Below are positions 60,301 through 64,000 of a stretch of 64,000 bases of DNA, one piece after another (position 1 is the first letter of the stretch; each line of letters begins with the position of its first letter). Made by a program: the position numbers and the translations under genes. Source of the stretch: Amborella trichopoda. Lineage: Eukaryota > Streptophyta > Magnoliopsida > Amborellales > Amborellaceae. The notes under the pieces were generated by a model. The model had not been told where the DNA came from. It was given only the letters and a program-made list of their open reading frames with translations, and ran no database searches. The stretch is from assembly GCF_000471905.2 (NCBI RefSeq), contig NW_006495273.1:3794078-3858077 (forward strand). The letters are read 5' to 3'.

Positions 60301-61999
60301 CTTCTTTCTCTCTCTAATTCTTTTTAATATTTATCTCTTCTTTCTCGCTTTAAATCTTTTCTGTCACTAACTCTCTTTCTCTCTCTACTTATTTCAACAA
60401 CTCAACAAACACGACTCCATCGCGATACAAATATGACTTCGTTTAATTTTTATAGGGGATAGGGGATGGTAAGGCACGCACCGGTTGTTATACAAATCTC
60501 CTTGGAGAGAGAAAGAGAGTTAGAGAGAAAAAATATTTAAAGAGAGAAAGAAGAGATAAATATTAAAAAGAATTAGAGAGAGAAAGACGAGATAAATATT
60601 AAAAAGAATTAGAGAGAGAAAAAATAGATAAATATTAAAAAGAATTAGAGAGAGAAAGAGAAGATAAACATAAAAAGAATTAGAGAGATGAAAGAGATAA
60701 ATATAAACAGGATGAAAGAGATAAATATAAACCGTAGCAAAGGGTTTACGGCATTTCGAGTGTCGTATAACATGGGTTAGTTTTTACGGTACTTAAAATT
60801 TCGTACTACATGGGTTAGTTTTTACAATACTTAAAATGCCATAAAAAAGTACCGTAATTGTGCTTCACGGTAATACGACTACCGTGAAGGCTATTTTGGT
60901 TAAAAAAATACCAAAATTGAAGAAAAAGGGTGCTGGAGAGGTTTATGAAAGTTAAAGGTTTTCTTCTAAATAGACGAAAATTAAGGTAAATTTCTGATAA
61001 TTTCCCAAGAAAATAGGAATAATAAAGAAGAAAGAGAAGATTAATAAATGAGGAAGAACACTAGAGAATTCAAGGGAAGAAAAGAAGTAAAAGTGAAACG
61101 AAAAGAAGAAAGAAAAGAAATTCAAAAAAAACATAAGGGAAAGAAAGGAAATAAAAGAAGTAAAACTCTTTGTACCTCCAAGACAAGTAATTGGAAAAAC
61201 CATGATGGTAGAAAACAAGTAACTGGAAAAATCATGATAGCAAAACTCTCTATGCCTCCTAGACAACTAAATACAGATTGACTAAACCCTATAGGGCAAT
61301 GATGAGCAAGCCATATCATGTCATGTTGAAGCTCATAAATGGAAAAATTAGTTGGTAATGAATGTTCTGCAAGCATGAGATAATGTTTCCGACCTAGTCT
61401 TGTATAGAACAAAATCCTAACCTGAAAGAACTCAATTACATATGGGATATAAGAACCAGAGGAGTATTCACCATAAAAGCAGGCACTTATGCAAATGATA
61501 TTATTACTATATGCAAAAGAATGACAGTCCGGTAAAATAGAAAGAAATGGTCCCAAAAAAAAAGGTACTCTCATAGCAAAACCTATAGAACATAAAAAAT
61601 AAGCTGGAGACAGAACTATCAGTTCAGTTGGATAGTCACAAGTACCCAAGTTAAGACCAACATGCTCTAAGAAAATAGTCCAACTCCCAGGTCATTGTAA
61701 GTCTTAGATTGTAAAATTCGCCGAAGCAGGTACACAGGCCCTGGCCCTTTATAGAGATTGGTTTCTAGAGAGCACATCCAATGCTTGCGCTTCTTTTGAA
61801 CAATAAGCATTCCCATCATCCAAGTCACACTACTAAAAATCTAATAACCTCTGAATAAACACCATTTGAATACCCATAGGCATTCATTACCTGTTAGTAT
61901 TTGAGTGCCAAAGAATTTTGTAAACAAGAGCATCCCCATGCCACATATGAAAGCTGCAAACAGCAAAATGGAAATGTGTTTCTGTGCTTCCTTTCTGTC
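24331..61999 (-). CDS. DTX46: Plastid MATE transporter, DTX46/EDS5 group (C-terminal 11 exons; 5' end off window)
   Basis: Minus-strand exons in transcript order: 61999-61891, 47233-47178, 43280-43225, 36963-36825, 36697-36560, 36473-36405, 36316-36206, 34209-34081, 33282-33205, 30555-30484, 24444-24331. Borders are GT-AG, all phases agree, and the total is 1071 nt (356 codons plus TAG 24331-24333). Family landmarks: [103 protein letters not shown] and [16 protein letters not shown] proteins are membrane antiporters. The Arabidopsis relatives At2g21340 (DTX46/EDS5H) and At4g39030 (EDS5) are chloroplast-envelope proteins, the latter exporting salicylate or a precursor; substrate here is inference. 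The N-terminal part, with transit peptide and first helices, must lie beyond 64000 or in unrecognised exons at 62000-64000. Introns range from 86 bp to 14.7 kb; 97% of the span is intron. No defect is visible in the exons. Confidence 0.92.
24445..27465 (-). other. Last MATE intron, 3'-proximal part
   Basis: No gene recognised. Open frames of 80-120 codons (for example 25150-25515 minus) have no family signature. There is a pyrimidine-rich tract at 26770-26890 on the plus strand. The sequence is more complex than the AT-rich introns elsewhere and may hide diverged repeats I cannot name. Confidence 0.4.
27466..27780 (-). mobile_element. Possible L1-type LINE 3' end
   Basis: A T-run at 27470-27480 (poly-A on the minus strand) is followed by sequence resembling the 3' regions of plant L1 LINEs (ATAAGGCCCTCTGAAAGG, CCAGGTGTTGTTCTGG). 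No coding domain is left. This is identified by general resemblance only. Confidence 0.3.
28630..29586. repeat. Tandem duplication, copy A (with MITE inside)
   Basis: First copy of a unit of about 560 bp, counted without the MITE. Landmarks: GAATGTCCCATACTGATACA, CCCACAATCATCTATATTTG, GGCAAATCTCTTTTGTAAAC, GGGAATCACCAGGAAGCTTG and GAGACATGTCCAAAAAAGAG. It is followed directly by copy B. It lies in the last MATE intron. Confidence 0.85.
28728..29120. mobile_element. MITE family A, copy 2, with proven 9-bp target duplication
   Basis: A 393-bp element homologous to 169-547 (inverted segment AGAGCCTAGGCTC, AAACAATCAAATTAGAGCC). It is flanked by perfect 9-bp repeats TACAAAAGG (28719-28727 and 29121-29129). 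The neighbouring duplicate copy B has a single version of this site (ATAAGAGG, about 29673-29682) and no element, giving an empty-site control. Nine bases point to the Mutator superfamily. Confidence 0.85.
29587..30105. repeat. Tandem duplication, copy B (empty MITE site)
   Basis: Second copy of the unit starting GAATGTCCTATACTGATACA, running in the same order as copy A through GGGAATCACCAAGAGGCTGA and GAGACATGTCCAAAAAAGAG to the shared end near 30105. It differs from copy A at scattered bases and small indels and lacks the MITE. Confidence 0.85.
30106..34559 (-). other. MATE introns between exons 7 and 11 (mostly plain)
   Basis: Contains three MATE exons (30484-30555, 33205-33282, 34081-34209). 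The rest is AT-rich intron without a recognised element except the alternating TG/CG tract at 34266-34296. A 67-codon frame and its antisense near 32083-32286 look like chance frames. Confidence 0.5.
34266..34296. repeat. Alternating purine-pyrimidine tract (TG)n(CG)n
   Basis: Thirty-one bases alternate pyrimidine and purine without a break (TATGTG..., GCGCGCGCG, TACGCAT). Such tracts can adopt left-handed DNA under negative supercoiling. It lies about 57 bp upstream, in transcript direction, of the MATE exon at 34081-34209, inside the intron. Confidence 0.9.
34560..35100 (-). mobile_element. Degraded LTR-retrotransposon LTR fragment
   Basis: A fossil in the MATE intron between 34210 and 36205. 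It shares short blocks (ATGTAGG, AAGCCAAGCCAAACATAAGC, TCTCAAACTAGGGTTC) with the LTR-like part of the fossil at 43610-45030, so both probably come from the same Ty3/gypsy-type family. No internal coding region is left. It is broken and old. Confidence 0.35.
37161..37400. repeat. 120-bp tandem duplication
   Basis: Two adjacent copies of a 120-bp unit starting near CTAG (37161 and 37281) and containing TAGGATTGGATCATTGGAGT. They differ by only a few bases (for example CATGGATTGG against CATGGTTTGG). It lies in the large MATE intron 36964-43224. Near-identity indicates a young duplication. Confidence 0.9.
37755..41666 (+). mobile_element. Near-complete RTE-clade LINE, hosting a hAT-like element
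   Basis: Starts with the RTE 5' region (CATGGTCGGTCCCAAGCCCA near 37770), resumes after the insert with the endonuclease start (ATWNV-like stretch near 39225, then [10 protein letters not shown]), and runs through a reverse-transcriptase region ([15 protein letters not shown] near 40620; [15 protein letters not shown] near 40845) to the typical C-terminal block at 41325-41633 ([23 protein letters not shown]). It ends in (GAT)n. A 12-bp target duplication flanks it: ATCCAAGCACTA (37743-37754) and ATCCAGGCACTA (41667-41678). Its own length is about 2.7 kb. It is no longer coding: many stops and frame changes. Confidence 0.8.
38000..39176. mobile_element. Non-autonomous hAT-like element, CATAGTTA family, copy 1
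   Basis: Ends CATAGTTAGCAAGTC and, inverted, CATAGTTAAACAAGTC. The 8-bp duplications TTCTGGAC (37992-37999) and TTCTGAAC (39177-39184) differ at one base. Sub-ends hold repeated CGATTT, AATCGG and CCGATT motifs. An 8-bp duplication and repeated subterminal motifs point to hAT. It sits in the 5' part of the RTE LINE and so is younger than it. A (TTG)n run lies at 38766-38787. Confidence 0.7.
42487..43033. mobile_element. Inverted-repeat MITE spanning the assembly gap
   Basis: The left arm (GGGGAAAAGGCTGGGATGAG, then CTCATATGAACATATGAGCC) and the right arm at 42965-43033, its inverted complement, match for about 75 bp. TA-repeat sequence flanks both ends (42466-42486, 43034-43042), consistent with insertion into TA. 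The interior is mostly unknown bases. Confidence 0.65.
42666..42964. other. Assembly gap (299 N)
   Basis: A run of N within an inverted-repeat element. Real length is unknown. The long palindromic arms on both sides are a likely reason the assembly failed here. Reading frames drawn across it have no meaning. Confidence 0.99.
43610..45030 (-). mobile_element. Ty3/gypsy retrotransposon fossil, 3' part
   Basis: Minus-strand sequence near 44300-44420 reads like the C-terminal end of a gypsy integrase (a [13 protein letters not shown] block). Downstream of it, in its own orientation, is LTR-like sequence at about 43840-44100. The copy is partial and broken and looks old. It lies in the MATE intron 43281-47177. 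Sequence on both sides (43575-43630, 45325-45410) carries short GACCGGTC-type motifs that may belong to another element. Confidence 0.5.
45133..45153. repeat. (GA)n microsatellite
   Basis: A short perfect GA run within intron sequence next to the gypsy fossil. It has no other notable property. Confidence 0.85.
46002..46127. mobile_element. MITE family A-related, left end only
   Basis: GGGTGTGGTTTGTGTAAGGC through GATGGCCTGAAAATTTATTT matches 638-760 closely. The match stops at 46127, exactly where a CAT repeat and an RTE LINE fragment begin. The other MITE end is not seen downstream. Confidence 0.6.
46128..46672 (+). mobile_element. RTE-clade LINE, 5'-truncated 3' end
   Basis: From 46143 the sequence matches the last 530 bp of the RTE LINE at 37755-41666 (IRIPIKLK-like stretch, then [37 protein letters not shown]), ending in (GAT)n at 46654-46672. 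The 5' border is a (CAT)5 tract at 46128-46142. An 89-codon frame survives at 46309-46578. It lies in MATE intron 43281-47177. Confidence 0.75.
47234..48210 (-). other. Start of the 14.7-kb MATE intron, plain part
   Basis: Intron sequence between the MATE exon 47178-47233 and the first LTR fossil, without a recognised gene or element. Open frames here are under 80 codons and carry no family signature. Confidence 0.45.
48211..49480 (-). mobile_element. Short LTR element (TRIM-like), fossil
   Basis: Two related stretches, about 48211-48430 and 49191-49480, share the order TAAAGA..GAGAATAT, CCCT.TCTTAGG.TCT, GGAGTCCAC-like, then CTCAAATCAATTCTTCTTCT, and look like two LTRs. The sequence next to the second (CTTGGTATTAGATATTC on the minus strand) resembles a primer-binding site for initiator Met-tRNA. 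The interior is only about 0.75 kb without recognisable pol. LTRs are clearly diverged, so it is old. Confidence 0.4.
50302..54187 (+). mobile_element. hAT-superfamily transposon with BED finger and DUF659, decayed
   Basis: About 3.9 kb, lying between two parts of the gypsy pol fossil. Both ends are rich in CCTAGGCG-type motifs (50315-50395; 54180-54190). A tentative 8-bp duplication is GCAGCTGT (50294-50301) and GCGGCTGT (54188-54195). Subterminal CCTAGGCG repeats are a known feature of a plant hAT group, and a similar end lies at 63915-64000. The G-run at 50479-50496 is in its 5' part. No clean terminal inverted repeat was found. Confidence 0.6.
51253..53910 (+). pseudogene. hAT transposase (BED zinc finger, DUF659, dimerisation region), decayed
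   Basis: Coding relic in three blocks. A BED-type zinc finger is at about 51300-51450 (WECGSC, ECKFC, then RLKNHLG). A DUF659 region at about 51960-52290 shows [20 protein letters not shown] and [12 protein letters not shown]. The hAT dimerisation-type C-terminal part lies at 53215-53500, with an acidic tail to 53910 (GGDDIELSF). Open stretches of 60-92 codons alternate with stops and frame changes, so no functional transposase is made. Some interruptions could be introns, for example 52330-52480 and 53115-53210. As in related plant transposases, the protein would have cut and joined element ends in the nucleus. Confidence 0.65.
54528..56104. mobile_element. Mutator-like element inserted in gypsy reverse transcriptase
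   Basis: Ends GGGAAATGACCTTGTGAG, ACCCTGCCAC and, inverted, GAGTAATGATCCTGTAGG, ACCCTGCCAC. It is flanked by perfect 9-bp duplications ATATCAAAA (54519-54527, 56105-56113). Length is 1577 bp. The interior is CT/GA-rich with no transposase. The duplicated target lies in the fossil's reverse-transcriptase active-site region. Confidence 0.8.
55329..55452. repeat. 62-bp tandem duplication
   Basis: Two adjacent copies (55329-55390, 55391-55452) starting GCTTTAATTGTGAA and ending ATATGAGAGAAT, differing at about four bases. Just upstream the 18-bp unit CCAATATGGAAGATGGGA is repeated at 55282-55317. Both are inside the Mutator-like element. Confidence 0.85.
56293..57170. mobile_element. Non-autonomous hAT-like element, CATAGTTA family, copy 2
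   Basis: Perfect 9-bp ends CATAGTTAC and GTAACTATG, flanked by 8-bp near-duplications GTAAAATC (56285-56292) and ATAAAATC (57171-57178). The body is filled with short GATTCC, GGAATC, CGATTC and TCGATT motifs. It shares terminal motif, duplication size and style with 38000-39176. Length is 878 bp. It lies in the gypsy fossil. Confidence 0.75.
59403..59953 (-). mobile_element. Presumed 5' LTR side of the gypsy fossil
   Basis: AT-rich sequence next to the primer-binding-site-like motif, expected to be LTR. Its outer end is not identified and no matching second LTR was found, so this rests on position alone. Confidence 0.3.
59954..61006. mobile_element. Foldback Mutator-like element, arms about 0.45 kb
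   Basis: An almost complete 1053-bp palindrome. The arms begin GGGAAATTATC on both sides and match inward through TTAATTTT, GTCTATTTAGAA, CTTTCATAAACCTC, TTCTTCAATTTT, ACCGTAA and CATGTTATAC to a centre near 60440-60500. Perfect 9-bp duplications AAGAAAATA flank it (59945-59953, 61007-61015). Each arm holds two or three tandem copies of a 37-40 bp unit (GTTATACAGCATTTTAAG, ACCGTAAAA). No coding capacity. Confidence 0.85.
61007..61890 (-). other. 5'-proximal part of the 14.7-kb MATE intron
   Basis: Contains a small local duplication (AAAACTCTTTGTACCTCCAA at 61160 and AAAACTCTCTATGCCTCCTA at 61242) and the longest unassigned open frame in the window (61122-61649, minus, 175 codons). That frame has hydrophobic stretches but no family signature I recognise, and its C-terminal part runs through low-complexity sequence. 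Confidence 0.35.
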
Positions 62000-62632
62000 C
62001 TGCATAAACATGAATAGGGTACACAAGCTTCAATTGAAGAGTCAGACTTAGTATGATGGCCAAACCATGGAAACTAATTCGATCAAGAAGTCTTCCCTTT
62101 CTAATATATGTGCTTTCTTGGCATCACACAATTGAACCATACTGTCACATGGCAATGCAGAAAAAGATATTCTATAGCAAAAAAAAGTTCATATTTTAAG
62201 TGAAAATTCATTTTTCACAAAGTCGTGCTAATGCGGTAGCCCAAGTGTCTCCATAATTAACAGATAAGAAAAGACTTGTTTTGGATAGTTTATAAGAAAG
62301 ATACTTTTAGGACTTCAAAATCCAATCTGATGAATTATAGAGGAGAAAAGTAGTGAAACAGAAACGCATCTTAATGGTGTATATGATTTCTGAGACAGAT
62401 TTATGTTTCATAGATGGGCAAATACTTGGAATCATCAATAGAGAAACCGTAAGGTCTACATACAGTCCATAACCCAAATGTGCTAGTAAGAAAACTATGA
62501 TGCAAAAAAGGAGTAACAGACCTAACAAGAATGTTTTCAACAATAACTCAGGCCAAACACCAAAGCGAAAAGAATAATAATTACTGTAATATACCATGTT
62601 ATTGTATCATTATCTAGTGCAGAATGCTTAAG
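62000..62632 (-). other. MATE intron upstream of exon 61891-61999
   Basis: No further MATE exon could be recognised. The expected preceding residues (a VATSNLVATSLA-type helix end in the family) are not visible on the minus strand here, so that exon is probably beyond 64000. Confidence 0.45.
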
Positions 62633-62795
62633 CATCATCATCATCAGAGCCTTTTCTCAACTATTTGGGGTCGGCGACACGAACCCTAGTCCACCATTCT
62701 GCTCTATCAAAGGCCACACGCTTAGTGAGGCCATAAGTCGCCATATCTTTTCTCACTACTTCCAAACATCTTTGTTTGGGCCTACTCTTGTACAG
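62633..62795 (-). mobile_element. RTE-clade LINE 3' end
   Basis: Starts with the tail (CAT)n at 62633-62646 and continues CTCAACTATTTGGGGTCGGC, then TCAAAGGCCACACGCTTAG and CATATCTTTTCTCACTACTT, the conserved minus-strand RTE 3' end seen in the other copies. It is strongly 5'-truncated. Confidence 0.7.
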
Positions 62796-62984
62796 AAGAT
62801 GTGAAGAATAGAAATTACATAACACAGTGTACTTGGCCGCGTTACACAGCCTCTCAGCCTATAACCAAGGCAAGCACCCATGTTCTCCTAGGGTGCAAGG
62901 GCAAAGTGAGCAGTACTCGAGCAAGTACTGTTTATACTCACCCCAGTACTGGGAATATAACAAAAAAGAGGGGCACAAACCCCT

Positions 62985-63345
62985 ATTTCATTTCTCTCTC
63001 TCTCTATCTCTCTCTCTCTGAGGCAAAAAGCTGCCACCTTTTCATCTCTCTCTAAAAGGGGGCAGAAATCTATCGTTTTATCTCTCTAAAAGAGGGTGGA
63101 GATCCACCCCCTATCTCTCTCCTCCAAGAGAGAGAAAGATGCTTGAATATGAGAGTAGAGAGAGTATGAGAAAGAGAAATGCCTAAGAGAGATAGAGGAG
63201 ATGCCTATGAGAGAGGAGAGATGATTATGAGAGAAATACCTTAGAGAGATAGAGATGCCTATGAGAAAGAGAGATACATGTGAGAAGAGAGAGAAGCTTG
63301 TGAGAGAGATAGAGAGATGCATGTGAGAGAGAGATGACTGACAGG
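62985..63345. repeat. CT- and GA-rich simple sequence
   Basis: CT-rich runs at 62990-63020 and 63045-63125 and GAGAGA/GATGCCTATGAGAGA repeats at 63125-63345 on the plus strand. The two halves are partly complementary and could fold. Open frames over it (for example 63086-63520 minus) are Ser/Leu/His-rich by-products of the repeat. Confidence 0.75.
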
Positions 63346-63904
63346 GAAAAAGAGACATGGCAAGAGCTCTCTTTCCCTCCAGCCACCCTCCTAAGGCCCT
63401 CCCTCTCTTGGGCATGTCGCTAGGATGCCTTTTTCTTCTTTTTTTTGTTCTTTCAGAGTCCACTCGGACTTGGCCAAGGAACTCGGCTCGGGCTATGGCG
63501 CAAGCCGAGTTTCCAAACATTGATATACAACACCAATCAATCCTTTGAAAGCTGGATCAAAGAAACAATGTGCAGCCCAATTAAAATATTATTTGGACCT
63601 ATGGCTCTATCAAAGCCCTACTCAAGTAACATGTATGATCAAAATCTTGGTCTAGTCAGCCACCCATCTTGGTTCATTTCTAAGAAGAATCCTTGTTATG
63701 AATTACTCAGCACAAATAATGTCAACCATGAGCAGGCAAGTCAACTAAGTAGTATGCATTTTAATAAGTTTTCCCATGTGATGGTACCTCAATTAATTTA
63801 TAGTTCAATGCTTTCAAGCTTGAAAACTTATATCTCAAAGGAACATTGTCCATTGATCCAAGAAACAGTGATTACAACTTATACTCAAACAGTGAACGAA
63901 AACT

Positions 63905-64000
63905 CGACCGCCTTGCCGCCTAGGCGTAGCCTAGGCTGTGGGGTCTCGGCAGACGCCTAGGCAGGTCTAGGCACTCACCTAGAGCCACCCCTTAAAAAAT
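63905..64000. mobile_element. Edge of an element with CCTAGGCG repeats
   Basis: CCGCCTAGGCGTAGCCTAGGC, ACGCCTAGGCAGG and TCTAGGCACTCACCTAG recur within 70 bp. The ends of the DUF659 hAT element at 50302-54187 carry the same motif. The element continues beyond the window. Confidence 0.5.

Noticed and set aside
61122-61649. 175-codon minus-strand open frame, second-longest in the window
   Set aside because: It has no recognisable domain, ends in low-complexity sequence, lies inside the long MATE intron, and does not match the expected upstream MATE exon. Not called as a gene.
62000-64000. A further MATE 5' exon
   Set aside because: I looked on the minus strand for the helix preceding the DRKEAQKH exon and for a transit-peptide exon, but found no convincing match with splice borders.

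Overview
This is a stretch of plant nuclear DNA. It is AT-rich, its genes carry GT-AG introns, its host products are plastid- or organelle-type plant proteins, and its non-coding part is packed with plant DNA transposons, RTE-type LINEs and Ty3/gypsy fossils. The very long transposon-filled introns (up to 14.7 kb) and dicot-like codon use suggest a non-grass angiosperm with a large genome, possibly a magnoliid or early-diverging eudicot. That placement is inference.

Three host protein genes can be supported. (1) 1311-12086, plus strand: a nine-exon gene for a plastid D-ribulose kinase of the FGGY family (Arabidopsis XK-1 type). It is complete in the window and encodes 492 aa. (2) 18809-20560, plus strand: an intronless P-class pentatricopeptide-repeat gene of 583 aa, closest in my memory to Arabidopsis At1g09680. 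(3) 24331-61999, minus strand: the last eleven exons (356 codons) of a plastid MATE transporter of the DTX46/EDS5 group. Its 5' exons lie beyond the right edge. In Arabidopsis the kinase and the MATE gene are, as I recall, At2g21370 and At2g21340, so their linkage here looks like conserved gene order.

Layout: 1-1035, two MITEs in front of the kinase. 1.3-12.1 kb, the kinase, with MITEs, a SINE-like piece and an RTE LINE nested in a MITE in its introns. 12.1-18.8 kb, intergenic, with a Mutator-like element and a Harbinger-like element holding a 1.5 kb degenerate minisatellite. 18.8-20.6 kb, the PPR gene. 20.6-24.3 kb, intergenic, with two MITE-like elements. 24.3-62.0 kb, the MATE gene, whose introns hold nearly everything else: a tandem duplication with a datable MITE, a near-complete RTE LINE hosting a hAT-like element, a MITE containing the 299-base assembly gap, two Ty3/gypsy fossils, a small LTR element, a DUF659 hAT transposon, a Mutator-like element inside a reverse-transcriptase region, a second CATAGTTA-ended element and a 1.05 kb foldback element. 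62.0-64.0 kb, an RTE 3' end, CT/GA-rich DNA and the edge of another GCCTAGGCG-repeat element.

No prokaryote-type system, CRISPR array, rRNA or convincing tRNA gene was found. The most informative signals are the target-site duplications and nesting orders that can be read directly, one MITE insertion with its own empty-site control in the window, the predicted RNA target of the PPR protein, and the kinase-MATE linkage.
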